Assembly (NCBI GenBank): GCA_016841905.1
Contig: JAENYF010000027.1
Location: forward strand, 1 to 45,542
Reading direction: 5' to 3'
From: Desulfoscipio geothermicus
Lineage (GTDB): Bacteria > Bacillota > Desulfotomaculia > Desulfotomaculales > Desulfallaceae
DNA: 45,542 nucleotides
The first letter of the stretch is position 1, and every line of letters starts with the position of its first letter. This document shows positions 17,000-25,165 of the stretch, piece by piece. The position numbers and the translations under genes are program-made. The notes under the pieces are model-generated. The model made no database searches. It was given only the letters and a program-made list of their open reading frames with translations, and had not been told where the DNA came from.

Positions 17000-17629
17000 A
17001 TGGGAAACAATTATACCGTAATTGATGAAAATAATTGGAAACGGGCTATACATTGTAAGGTATTCAGAAATTGTATCGAACCAGCTTTTTGCGTAACACT
17101 TGAATTAGATATTACACATTTTTTGCATAAAGTTAAAGAACAGAAATACTCATTTACAATGGCGATGATCTATGTAGTATCAAAGTGCGCCAATGAAATT
17201 GAGGAATTCCGTTGTCGTTTTGTAGATGGTAGAGTTGTGTTATTTGACAAGATAGATACAGCATTTACCTATCTTAATCAAGAAACGGAATTGTTCAAAG
17301 TTGTTAATGTTCCTATAAAAGATTCGATAGGAGAGTACGTTCTAGAAGCCGTAAAGGCAGCTAAAGAACAAAAAGAATATTTTAGCGGTTCGTTAGGTAA
17401 TGATATATTTCAGTTTTCACCTATGCCATGGGTATCATATACTCATATATCTCACACAAATTCAGGAAAGAAGGATTGTGCGACACCTTTATTTGATTGG
17501 GGAAAGTATTATGAACGAGATGGAAAAGTAATGATGCCATTTTCTGTTCAGGCACACCATTCTTTTGTGGATGGTTTGCATATTGGAAAATTAGTAAATT
17601 CAGTACAGAAATATTTGGATGAATATTAA
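17000..17629 (+). CDS. Chloramphenicol acetyltransferase-like O-acetyltransferase (CatA type)
   Basis: A 209-residue protein of the trimeric CAT fold. It has the catalytic HHxxxDG motif near the C-terminus (HHSFVDG) and an N-terminal strand with NNW-KR typical of CatA. Family enzymes transfer acetyl from acetyl-CoA to chloramphenicol; divergent members act on other substrates or have none known. ATG at 17000 was chosen over an upstream TTG at 16967 because AGAGG lies 7 bases before it. The gene is clearly richer in A+T than the Lon operon beside it, suggesting separate acquisition. Chloramphenicol activity is not proven. Confidence 0.8.
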   Translation: MGNNYTVIDENNWKRAIHCKVFRNCIEPAFCVTLELDITHFLHKVKEQKYSFTMAMIYVVSKCANEIEEFRCRFVDGRVVLFDKIDTAFTYLNQETELFKVVNVPIKDSIGEYVLEAVKAAKEQKEYFSGSLGNDIFQFSPMPWVSYTHISHTNSGKKDCATPLFDWGKYYERDGKVMMPFSVQAHHSFVDGLHIGKLVNSVQKYLDEY

Positions 17630-18095
17630 TAAAACATACAAATTCCAATTTGTATTGCAAAGTTCAATTAAATAAGCACAAAATAGATGGCTGATGCTGC
17701 ATTAATTACAGCAATGGTGTTGGACAGTTATTTACTGCCTACCGAGAAAAATAAAAAGGTTTCCCAAAATCATAGTTAAATAATCCAATGTCGAGTAGAT
17801 GTGCGTTTCCTCTGGGGAGTGCCACAATATTTGCTCAAGTAACATTGGTACTATGATACACATAACTAACGAATGTAAATAATTATTCATTGTTGATAAT
17901 AATTTACGCTTCTGTCTACAGCCTGTTAGAATCATTAACATAATTATTTAAGCTTTTACTTCAACATGTTACCAAGTACATCGTTGTCCAGAATAATAGC
18001 CAAAATTGCAAGCAAAAACAATAGGGCTAGGTATGGGAAAATAGGAAATGATAGTTTGAAACATTTACGTTAATAAATAAGGAGCGTATTAGTTT
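17630..18095. other. 466-base AT-rich intergenic stretch
   Basis: No supported gene on either strand; open frames here are short and without family features. AAGGAG near 18080 serves the following gene. Confidence 0.5.
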
Positions 18096-18506
18096 ATGAT
18101 TAATGAAAAAATGAAAAAACCATCACCATCAATCGATGAATGGCTCAAAGAAGCAAAAACTGATCCGGCAGCTTTACAGGAAGGGATGTTTTTAGTCCAT
18201 AATGGCGTTGTGCGCCAAACGCCCAAAGTCAAGGTACGTGAGGGGCTTGATGATGGATCGTTGGTAAAGGGAATGGAATTTGCGTATGATGCAGCAAAGG
18301 TTGATGCGGCGATTGCTGAAACCTATAAGATGGACGGTATCTTCCATGTCAGGGTCTGGCTTAATGAAGGCCAGCTCGAGCTCGGTGATGACATTATGTA
18401 TGTGCTGATAGGCGGCGACATCAGACCACATGTTATCGATGCCTTACAATTCCTGGTTGGAAAGATTAAAAGCGAATGTGTTATTGAAATCGAAAAAAAA
18501 TTGTAA
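18096..18506 (+). CDS. moaE: MoaE-like molybdenum cofactor biosynthesis protein
   Basis: A 136-residue protein of the form of MoaE found in Peptococcaceae: VHNGVVRQTPK near residues 33-43, then VREGLDDGS, and the C-terminal block LNEGQLELGDDIMYVLIGGDIRPHVID broken only slightly from canonical MoaE. MoaE is the large subunit of molybdopterin synthase, which with thiocarboxylated MoaD adds two sulfurs to precursor Z. No moaD lies next to it. The wider neighbourhood (TupA remnant, Moco-like riboswitches, molybdenum storage) supports a molybdenum or tungsten role. The family assignment rests on remembered homologues, since the form diverges from E. coli MoaE. Confidence 0.75.
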   Translation: MINEKMKKPSPSIDEWLKEAKTDPAALQEGMFLVHNGVVRQTPKVKVREGLDDGSLVKGMEFAYDAAKVDAAIAETYKMDGIFHVRVWLNEGQLELGDDIMYVLIGGDIRPHVIDALQFLVGKIKSECVIEIEKKL

Positions 18507-18527
18507 TTAACTTTATTAACCTTCACA

Positions 18528-18556
18528 TACCCCCTCATTTTAGGGGGGTACACTTT
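18528..18556 (+). terminator. Terminator after the MoaE-like gene
   Basis: TACCCCCT pairs with AGGGGGGTA over a short CATTTT loop, followed after CAC by TTTTTA. Confidence 0.75.
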
Positions 18557-18639
18557 TTACGCAAAAACCACATTAACTTGTATCAGTATCACTTCTTTGC
18601 TCGAAACACGTCGAGAATAGTTGATTGATAGGGCGGAAG

Positions 18640-19200
18640 TAGCTTTATTTAATGGGGCTTTCGAGGTTTGGGTGTATCTGGTTTTGAGATAATTAGGGTG
18701 ATCCATACTCCATGTCACACTTAAGGTCATTTATGTCTGTTCTTACCTGCTACTCTACTCAAGCGTTAATCTGTGGAGATTTACTTGCAGAAAATGATGT
18801 GGACTGAATCAATATTTTTCGCGAAGGAACCGCTTCAATTGAGGCGACCAAAGAAAGCCTAGAAAAGGTGGCCAAACTGCCCCTTAAACGTATCTATCCA
18901 GGGCATGGTCCGGTTGTCACCAACCCACCGTGCAACCATAGGTCAGGCCAGATCCCGCTTGGAAAAGTGGTTGAGAGCGCCGGAGAAAGCTGCCTGTCAT
19001 GCCTGTAAACGAATATTTACCTGCACTCTCATGATTAAAGACGGGCTGCCTGAAGCAGAAGTAGATGAATACTTAATGAAGTGCCCCTGGTTTAATGATT
19101 TTAGTACGTATTATTTTCAACCTTAAACCAATTGACTTTATCCAGCTTTGCTGCAGGAAATACTCCGACCCAAGGCTGCTCATTGACAAAACAACAGACT
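18640..19200 (+). pseudogene. MBL-fold metallo-hydrolase remnant
   Basis: Pieces of an MBL-fold hydrolase are readable in shifting frames: EIIRVIHTPCHT (the HTPGHT metal motif with a Gly-to-Cys change), ALICGDLLAENDVD followed by TGA where Trp is expected, SLEKVAKLPLKRIYPGHGPVV, then after a frame change QARSRLEKWLRAPEKAA, and LMIKDGLPEAEVDEYLMKC to the end. At least two frameshifts and one nonsense codon are present. No functional product is possible. Confidence 0.8.
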
Positions 19201-19273
19201 GATGCCCAGCACTCCATATAATCGGCCTTTTTTTACCGAATCGGATAAACTAAGCTAGTTATGAGGATATTTA

Positions 19274-19491
19274 GTGGAGAAAAACAAATCACTCTTAAAT
19301 TACATTAAGCTAACCTGGTTGCTCCGGACAAAATTCCCCAAATCAAGTACGAGATGGTCATGAAGTTCGTGGACTTTGCCACCTCGGGCGAAGGGCAGAC
19401 AGTATTTCAAAACTTTAAGCAGAATGTTTACGGGGAGTCGCTCTCCTTCCCCAACTCAGCCCAGTGGCATTATAAGGCGGGCCAACTGTAA
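19274..19491 (+). pseudogene. Tungstate/molybdate-binding protein (TupA-like) remnant
   Basis: KSLLNYI in one frame, then after a frameshift near 19312 VAPDKIPQIKYEMVMKFVDFA, TSGEGQTVFQNF and the ending YGESLSFPNSAQWHYKAGQL. This is the C-terminal end of a TupA-type solute-binding protein of an ABC importer for tungstate. The N-terminal three quarters, signal peptide, permease and ATPase genes are missing. Its placement between a MoaE-like gene and Moco-like riboswitches fits a decayed molybdenum/tungsten uptake locus. Confidence 0.75.
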
Positions 19492-19559
19492 TAAACCACC
19501 CTTGACATTATTTTGAAAATACTTTAACCTACTACTATAGCCTACAAAAATTTAATAAA

Positions 19560-19661
19560 ATCTCCGAGTTTGGTTAACCTGAAGACTTTTCAAGTCATGG
19601 TGACCAGGCCGGCAGGTATATCGGGAAACTGGTCTGCCTCCCAGTGCGGTAAGGAGAGGAT
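19560..19661 (+). ncRNA. Moco/Tuco-type riboswitch candidate, aptamer 1
   Basis: Shares with aptamer 2 a fixed framework: ATCTCCGAG at the 5' end, a P2 stem (here TGGT..ACC with GGTGACCA, topped by GACTT/AAGTC), GGGAAACTG inside a P3 stem (GGCAG/CTGCC), then TCCCA and AAGGAGAG, where GGAGA closes P1 with TCTCC. The block ACCAGG...GCCTCCC...GGTAAGG resembles the molybdenum-cofactor riboswitch before E. coli moaA as I remember it. A promoter-like TTGACA stands at 19502, but its -10 is not clear. An intrinsic terminator follows. Confidence 0.65.
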
Positions 19662-19676
19662 TACCGGCTAATATTT

Positions 19677-19722
19677 ATACAGCCTGGCATTGTTATATCC
19701 GCAATACCGGGCTGTATTTTTC
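19677..19722 (+). terminator. Terminator of aptamer 1 (expression platform)
   Basis: ATACAGCCTGG (19677-19687) pairs with CCGGGCTGTAT (19707-19717) with one G-U pair; ATTG/CAAT continues the stem inside; TTTTT follows. A strong intrinsic terminator placed 16 bases after aptamer 1. Confidence 0.85.
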
Positions 19723-19734
19723 ACAACTGGATAT

Positions 19735-19824
19735 ATCTCCGAGCCTGGCGACCAATGCCAAATGTATGGTGGTCGGATGGGTGCGCTGGGAAACTGTCGC
19801 ACCTTCCATTATGAGAAGGAGAGT
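19735..19824 (+). ncRNA. Moco/Tuco-type riboswitch candidate, aptamer 2
   Basis: Same framework as aptamer 1 with different stem sequences: ATCTCCGAG (19735-19743), P2 with CGACC/GGTCG, P3 GGTGCG/CGCACC enclosing GGGAAACTG, TTCC, then AAGGAGAG (19816-19823). Stem bases differ between the copies while pairing is kept and the unpaired motifs are identical, which is evidence of a conserved RNA and not a simple DNA repeat. Confidence 0.65.
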
Positions 19825-19831
19825 TTGACTC

Positions 19832-19886
19832 GGTATATGCCGGTCTGGCTTTGCTTTTCGCAAGGATAGTTCGGCATTGCCTTTTT
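19832..19886 (+). terminator. Terminator of aptamer 2 (expression platform)
   Basis: ATGCCG (19837-19842) pairs with CGGCAT (19872-19877), extended by GG/CC across an internal loop, with an inner hairpin CTTTGC/GCAAGG (19849-19865); GCCTTTTTAG follows. Located directly after aptamer 2 and 70 bases before the next start codon. Confidence 0.7.
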
Positions 19887-19955
19887 AGAGAGCTATAATA
19901 AATATCAGCCCATAATAATAGGAATTTCCTAAGTATGTTTAAAGGGTGATATAAA

Positions 19956-20732
19956 ATGGTCTCAGAAGACAATATTTTGGCCATAAGTGATTTTATTAAT
20001 AAAAAATTATATAATATTAAAAAAAATATTAATGAATATCCTGACCGTTTTGAGTACTGCTTCAACACTGGTTACCAAGAAAAGTACGATGAATTTCAAC
20101 TGCACAGCATTCAGCTGGGTGATGTTTTCCCAATATTACTTGAGACTGATAACAGAATCGTACTTGTTGCTATAGAATTTTACAAAAATTCTTTTAATTC
20201 GGAACAAGTATTGACTTGGTTGGTTAATTGCAAAGTTTATATTGGCCGGGCAGGTCGGGAAAATTATAAGATAAATAAATGCAGTAAAGTTTCAAAAATA
20301 AGGAAGTTTAAGGGGCACGTAGTCGCTACTTATTATAGAGGCAATCAGACTGTAGTAATGCCAGTCGACAACATTAAAGAAATTACAAATAATTACAAAT
20401 ATAGTTATCGAAAGATGAATATCTGGAAAGCAAAAGACAGGCAAAGCGGGGTAACCGTTTTATTAAACGGACATTATTTAAAAGGAATTCCTAAAATAGA
20501 ATTCATTAAAGCAACGGATTTAATCATATCGAATGGGAATTGCATCATGGCAGACTATATTGATGTGTATGAAGGTGGAATAGGGTTTTTTAATCAAGAA
20601 GACAGTTTAAACCCAGTCGCTTTCTTGTTAGATAACTCAATTGTGGAAATTCAAATTACTGAACGGAATAACGGCGGGAAAATATGTGTAGTTAAATCCA
20701 AATATTATGTAATTGCTATTGAAAAATTGTAG
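19956..20732 (+). CDS. Uncharacterised 258-residue protein downstream of tandem riboswitches
   Basis: A soluble-looking 258-residue protein without signal peptide or clear membrane segment; no family recognised. The first 60 residues are charged and helical (VSEDNILAISDFINKKL), and the remainder alternates short beta-prone stretches (VFPILLETDNRIVLVAI, VVATYYRGNQTVVMPVD). It has AAAGGGTGAT 5 bases before the ATG and is AT-rich. It is the first gene after both riboswitch candidates and their terminators, on the same strand, so its transcription would depend on them unless a promoter lies in 19887-19950. This suggests a link to molybdenum or tungsten cofactor status but says nothing of its activity. 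Confidence 0.7.
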   Translation: MVSEDNILAISDFINKKLYNIKKNINEYPDRFEYCFNTGYQEKYDEFQLHSIQLGDVFPILLETDNRIVLVAIEFYKNSFNSEQVLTWLVNCKVYIGRAGRENYKINKCSKVSKIRKFKGHVVATYYRGNQTVVMPVDNIKEITNNYKYSYRKMNIWKAKDRQSGVTVLLNGHYLKGIPKIEFIKATDLIISNGNCIMADYIDVYEGGIGFFNQEDSLNPVAFLLDNSIVEIQITERNNGGKICVVKSKYYVIAIEKL

Positions 20733-20911
20733 TTGAGCATCACATCATTATACTTAGCTTCTCTGGCCAAAAAAATAACCCCACCATAATTTTTATGAGG
20801 TTTAACATTATTGCTTGCTTGTATTCTCTGCATTCTAATTTTTCCGATCACTATTAGAAAGAAACTTTTTATCCGGTGGCAAACATTCAATTTCGGCTAA
20901 ATGCTGAAGAC

Positions 20912-20938
20912 AAAAAAATCACCCACCTAAGTGAGTGA
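20912..20938 (-). terminator. Terminator after the molybdenum storage gene
   Basis: On the minus strand TCACTCAC pairs with GTGGGTGA (one G-U pair) over TTAG, followed by seven T bases. Nothing else was found in 20733-20911. Confidence 0.75.
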
Positions 20939-20944
20939 ATGGTT

Positions 20945-21778
20945 TTAGATGTCTTTATAAATAATTGTCCCAACATGCTCGCCATTTAACGCTCTGGTTA
21001 TATTGCCCTCTTTAGTGCCGTTGATGATTTGCACCTGCTGCATGTTTTGGGCCCGGGTGAGCAGATCCAGCACCACCCTTTCTACAACTAGATCGTCCAG
21101 GTTCCTGTCCAACAGCTCTTTGGCGCCGATCTTGGGAATAAATTCGGCATCCGGGTCAACCTTGGGATTGTCGGTGTAGAGACCGTCAACATCCTTGATA
21201 AAAATACATTGCTTGGCTCCGATAACCTCAGCCAGCAAATATGCCCCTACGTCGGTGCGGTTGCTGGGTATGCGGCCTTCCTCCGGCGGGTGCTCCCAGT
21301 AGCCATACGGCGGCATGCCGTGAATTACCGGAATGCAGCCCTGCATAAAATAAGCTCCCAGCTTGGGGACGTCGTCATGCCCAATCTTGATCCCCCCGTA
21401 AGGGGTTAAAAGTGTGCTCAGTATAAGAGCGTTTTGTTCAGATATGCTCTGGCCCAGCTTGGATATTATCCCGGTGGGCATACCCAGTTCCATAGCGATG
21501 GCATAAACATGCCTAGAGCGGGTTCCCCCGCCGGTGGAAATGATCATCTTGTGCTGCCTGGCGTTTTGGACTATTTCATCAATAATCGGCAGGACCGCCT
21601 TAGCCCCAATGTCGGTAATACTCTGTCCGCCGATTTTAAGGACATTCACGTCAGGCAGGATTTTAAAGGCCTCTTTGTACTCCAGGCTTTGTAAAAATGT
21701 TTTGCCCACCAAAGATTCGCCCATCAGCTTGCTTTTAATATGCAATCTTTTGCTGTCCTTTTCGCGAATTAATGCCAT
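20945..21778 (-). CDS. Molybdenum storage protein-like (Mos, UMP kinase fold)
   Basis: A 277-residue protein of the amino-acid/UMP kinase fold, closest by eye to the molybdenum storage protein subunits of Azotobacter: VLKIGGQSI, STGGGTRSRHVYAIA, SGMPPY-like GMPPYGYWEHPP, SNRTDVGAYLLAE, FIKDVDGLYT, and the ending RALNGEHVGTIIY. In Azotobacter an alpha3beta3 cage uses ATP to pack about 100 Mo or W atoms as polyoxometalates. Here only one such subunit is encoded, so a homomer is likely. It follows the 76-residue gene upstream by 16 bases, with AGAGG before the ATG. The genomic setting supports the Mo/W assignment over a nucleotide kinase role. Confidence 0.78.
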   Translation of the reverse strand: MALIREKDSKRLHIKSKLMGESLVGKTFLQSLEYKEAFKILPDVNVLKIGGQSITDIGAKAVLPIIDEIVQNARQHKMIISTGGGTRSRHVYAIAMELGMPTGIISKLGQSISEQNALILSTLLTPYGGIKIGHDDVPKLGAYFMQGCIPVIHGMPPYGYWEHPPEEGRIPSNRTDVGAYLLAEVIGAKQCIFIKDVDGLYTDNPKVDPDAEFIPKIGAKELLDRNLDDLVVERVVLDLLTRAQNMQQVQIINGTKEGNITRALNGEHVGTIIYKDI

Positions 21779-21794
21779 ACACTAACCTCTTTTT

Positions 21795-22025
21795 CTATTC
21801 ATCATCGTCATTATTAAGGTCATCTTCATGGTTTTCTTTACCGGCCTGCAGGTAAACAACTTCAGCTCCGACGGCACTGGCAATCTCTTCTATCTCCATC
21901 TTTCTGATATGCTTCGCCTTGATATGGAGCTCTAATCCTGCCACTGCTACTACGAAATAACGCGGTTTCTTTTCTTGTTCTCCTACTTTGCGCCGCTCAC
22001 GAACAAAAATTTTGGCATTAGCCAT
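21795..22025 (-). CDS. Small conserved partner of the molybdenum storage protein
   Basis: A 76-residue protein with a basic first half (KIFVRERRKVGEQEKKPRY), a hydrophobic strand (FVVAVAGLELHIK), a helix around IEEIASAVGAEVVYL, and a very acidic tail (EDDLNNDDDE). No family recognised. It is cotranscribed with the storage-like gene, so a shared role is inferred; the acidic tail could bind metal or a partner. I chose the ATG at 22025 because GGAGGTGAT lies 4-6 bases upstream; the earlier GTG and ATG in frame overlap that site. Confidence 0.7.
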   Translation of the reverse strand: MANAKIFVRERRKVGEQEKKPRYFVVAVAGLELHIKAKHIRKMEIEEIASAVGAEVVYLQAGKENHEDDLNNDDDE

Positions 22026-22199
22026 GATCATCACCTCCAGTGCTTACATTATAATGCTAGAATTGCCAGAATGCAAAGATTTATGCAATAATTTGCGGGT
22101 TGGTGGTTAACTAGTTATTCATATAGAGTTACGTATTCCGTACCTCATTCGATAATTTTCCACAAGCATTTGTGTGCTGGAGAAAAACCTGAGTCCATT

Positions 22200-22780
22200 G
22201 AAAAGCGTATTATAGAGTATCGAGTCGAATAGCGAGGATTAAATCGACCTTGACTTTATTTGAAACATACTTTAGGCCCCCCGATATGGAACCAATATTA
22301 CCGACACCCTGCTGAGCGGCATACAAGGCAATAAATGCAACGACAGCCCATACGTCATCGTATAACTATAGTTGGACGCAAGGCAACTTTTTCGATTAGG
22401 TTAAACCCGGGCCTAGTTGCGGCTGCATTCTGATAATTTATGGTCAAAGCTAGCACAATGCCTATCGTAACCATGCCGTCCGCGAGAAGAAAGAGCACGT
22501 TAAAATTTCTTTGAAATCATGAGCCCACGATTACAGGCTACAATAAAACAAGCCGTTTTGAATTGGTTTTTGTTATGCTTAATTTTTTAAATGTGCTGCA
22601 ATGTAATATAAGATAAAGTAAATAATTATCGCTACCAAGGACATAACATTCCAACCTCAACGTTTAAGGTTACTCTGGCTGAACCGGGCGCCTATACCGT
22701 TAGAGTTGATGCAAAAAGCCAGTCATTGTTGGAAATTCTTAACGGTGGAATCCTTTGCTATGAAACACAAACAGAATAGA
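22200..22780. other. Decayed coding remnants, family not identified
   Basis: On the minus strand, about 22510-22200, broken frames read like a membrane protein (NVLFLLADGMVTIGIVLAL, later VAFIALYAAQQGVGNIGSI). On the plus strand 22633-22780 a frame reads STFKVTLAEPGAYTVRVDA and ends in TAG. Neither has a start or full domain. The surrounding 22026-23070 holds no intact gene. Confidence 0.4.
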
Positions 22781-23070
22781 CTTGATCAATTGTCTGAAGC
22801 AATTTGTTATCAGAGTGAACAGTTTAGAGATTCAATTGTTCAAATTTGGGTTCATTCGTTCTTTTAATTAGGGCAGCGCCGAAAAAAAACTTTAATCTTA
22901 ACTTAAAAAGTAAAAGATCATGATATTATCGTTTTGTCAAATTTCCAATAATAAAACAATTAAGTTGTTTTTTCGTAGCTAAACTGGGCAATTTCCTTAA
23001 ACCAAACCAATGTTTAATCGGATAATACTACACTCGCCTGCCCCAAAAAGGGCGAAAAGTTTCAGAGAAT

Positions 23071-23106
23071 AATAAACAAGACGGCTCAAAGGCCGTCTTG
23101 TTTATT
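23071..23106 (-). terminator. Terminator after the DUF2680 gene
   Basis: A perfect 15-base stem (23071-23085 with 23092-23106) with loop TCAAAG, directly after the stop codon of the minus-strand gene. The stem ends in AT-rich DNA on both sides, so it could work in either direction. Confidence 0.8.
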
Positions 23107-23112
23107 AATGTG

Positions 23113-23598
23113 TTATTGCCTGCATAAACCGTTTCCAAATCCATTACCGGCGCCGTTTTTCATACCCTGGCCGTTGCCACTTCCATTATAATTGCCGTTC
23201 CCCATGCCTAAACCATTGCCTTTACTTAAACCTAAACCGCAATTTCCGCGTGTGCCGATGCCGTCTCCAGCACAATTAGCTTGCCGGCTTTGGATAGTGT
23301 TGTAAATATTGTCTGCCTGCTCCTGGGTCAGACTTCCTTCGCTAACTCTCTGCTCGAGAATAATTTTATTTTGCTCCAACATTTGGGCCTTAAACTCTTC
23401 CAACTTGCCATCCTCGTTAGCGATTGCTCCGTATGTCTTTCCCTCTGAGCGCTCCTGGTAAAGCTCACTTACTGTTTTTCCGGTTAATTCGGCTGTGATT
23501 TCGGCCGGTGTTTTTGCCACTGCCGCATAGGCGGCGCCGGTTGCGCCAATAAGCCCCACCACTATGGCCACTACCAGCAGCTTTTTCAAATTTTTCAT
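23113..23598 (-). CDS. Secreted DUF2680 domain protein with Gly/Asn-rich tail
   Basis: A 161-residue exported protein. Residues 1-26 form a signal peptide (MKNLKKLLVVAIVVGLIGA, cleavage near AYA-A). Residues 30-105 form the DUF2680 domain (TVSELYQERSEGKTYGAIA, LTQEQADNIYNTIQ). The last 50 residues are low-complexity Gly/Asn-rich (repeated GNG, GMG). Family function is unknown; members sit in the cell envelope of clostridia. It is the next gene after a two-component system on the same strand, 166 bases away with its own leader, and may be a target. A decayed relative lies near 29.3 kb. Confidence 0.82.
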   Translation of the reverse strand: MKNLKKLLVVAIVVGLIGATGAAYAAVAKTPAEITAELTGKTVSELYQERSEGKTYGAIANEDGKLEEFKAQMLEQNKIILEQRVSEGSLTQEQADNIYNTIQSRQANCAGDGIGTRGNCGLGLSKGNGLGMGNGNYNGSGNGQGMKNGAGNGFGNGLCRQ

Positions 23599-23764
23599 GA
23601 ATCCCGCACGCTCCTCTCAAATTTGTTTTTGCTTACATTTACATTTTAAAGGGCAATTGTGATAAAAGTATGATAGATGAGTGAAAAATTTCTAAATTTT
23701 ATGGATGGCCTCTTGGGGTTGCAACGCTCTATTGGCGCTCTTTTAAGGATAACTTTGGGTTTGC

Positions 23765-25165
23765 TTAAGTTTTGCTCAGTTCAAACCAGAAGGTGGTGCC
23801 GGCTCCGTCCCGGCTGGTCACCCCATAAACTGCCCCGTGTGCTTCCAAGATACTCTTGACAATGGCCAGCCCCAGGCCGGTACCCAGGGAACTCCGGGCG
23901 GCAGTTTTATCCCCTTTATAATAGCGGTCCCAAATATGGGGCAGGTCCTCCGCCGGGATGCCTGTACCCGTATCCACCACCTCAACCCGGACCGCTTGGG
24001 CGCGGTCAATGGCTTTGATTGTAATTTTGCCGCCGGGAGGGGTATGGCCAAGTCCGTTATTAATTAAATTATAAAGCACCTGCTCAATCCTTTCCCGGTC
24101 TGCCTCCACGCTCGCCTTAACCGCCTCCGGCTGGATGATTTGCACCCCGGTTTTTTCGCTTAAGACAGCATACCGCTTAACCACTGCAGCAAGTATCTGC
24201 TGCAGGTCGAAACACTGCAGATTTAGCTTAATAAAACCTGACTGGAACTGAGAAAGGTTTAGGATATCGTCCACAATTTTACTGAGCCGCTCTGTCTCTA
24301 AAATGATAATCTCCAACTGTTTTTCCCTTTTGGCCGGGGTATCGCCGGTCACGTCCCGGATGGTTTCAGCATAACCTCTGATAATGCTCAAGGGCGTGCG
24401 CAGTTCATGGGAAATGTTAGCAATCAAGTCCTTGCGCAATTGTTCGATTTGAGCCAGTTGCTGCCCCAGGTGATTGATTGTCCCGGCCAGCCGGCCAATT
24501 TCATCCTGTTGTTTCAAGTCGACCCGAGAGGTAAAGTTCCCGGTGGCCATCTCCTCGGCCGTCTTTTTAATGGCTAAAATTGGCCTGGTAAAGCTGCGGG
24601 AGAGGAGCAAGGAGAGCAGCAGAGCGGCAGCCAAAAGCATTAAGGTGATGTAAAATAGCTGCCGTTTTAAAATCAGTGCGGTATCCTCAACCGGGGCCAG
24701 AGGCATATTGAGCAAAAGCACCCCGTACATTCCGCCGGACTGTTTTGCCGGCAGGCCGATCAGCATGAATTCATTGCCGAAGCGTGGGTGAGTCATTGGA
24801 ACTACTACTTCCTGGCCAGCCAAAGCTGCCTGGAAGACTTCCCTCCGAGCCGCATTTCTTTGCATGGGCATATGTCCGCCTGCATCGGTTGGACCGGTGG
24901 AGTAGACATCCTTGCCACTGCCGTCCAGCATCTCAGCGCTCAGGTTGTTATTATAAGCAAAGGCATCCAGCCTATCTTCGAACTCAGTTCTGTTTCCGTC
25001 CACCAGCAGCCCGGCGATGGCGGTACCTTCATTTTTAACGGCTGCTATACGCATGCGGGTATAAAAATTTTCCAGAAAGACGATTTGAAATAGCCATAAA
25101 AGGAACAAGACTACCATCACCAGTGCCATCATAGTCGCCCAGAGCTTAAAGCCGATGCTTTTCAT
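23765..25165 (-). CDS. Membrane sensor histidine kinase
   Basis: A 466-residue kinase. A first membrane helix (about 8-30) and a second (about 165-190) enclose an extracytoplasmic sensor region of about 130 residues. A HAMP domain follows (MATGNFTSRVDL), then the HisKA phosphorylation site HELRTPLSIIRGYAE and a HATPase domain with N box NLINNGLGHTPPG, G1 DTGTGIP and G2 GTGLGLAIVK. Its start overlaps the stop of the regulator gene by 4 bases (ATGA), so the two are translationally coupled. The signal is unknown; the BaeS/ResE-type layout and the downstream DUF2680 protein suggest envelope sensing. Confidence 0.92.
   Translation of the reverse strand: MKSIGFKLWATMMALVMVVLFLLWLFQIVFLENFYTRMRIAAVKNEGTAIAGLLVDGNRTEFEDRLDAFAYNNNLSAEMLDGSGKDVYSTGPTDAGGHMPMQRNAARREVFQAALAGQEVVVPMTHPRFGNEFMLIGLPAKQSGGMYGVLLLNMPLAPVEDTALILKRQLFYITLMLLAAALLLSLLLSRSFTRPILAIKKTAEEMATGNFTSRVDLKQQDEIGRLAGTINHLGQQLAQIEQLRKDLIANISHELRTPLSIIRGYAETIRDVTGDTPAKREKQLEIIILETERLSKIVDDILNLSQFQSGFIKLNLQCFDLQQILAAVVKRYAVLSEKTGVQIIQPEAVKASVEADRERIEQVLYNLINNGLGHTPPGGKITIKAIDRAQAVRVEVVDTGTGIPAEDLPHIWDRYYKGDKTAARSSLGTGLGLAIVKSILEAHGAVYGVTSRDGAGTTFWFELSKT

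Noticed and set aside
18529..18551. The G/C-rich hairpin after the MoaE-like gene considered as an operator
   Set aside because: Stem, short loop and following T run fit an intrinsic terminator better.
20733..20890. A possible small gene after the 258-residue protein
   Set aside because: The frame overlaps the end of that gene, has no ribosome site, and the sequence is more like intergenic DNA.
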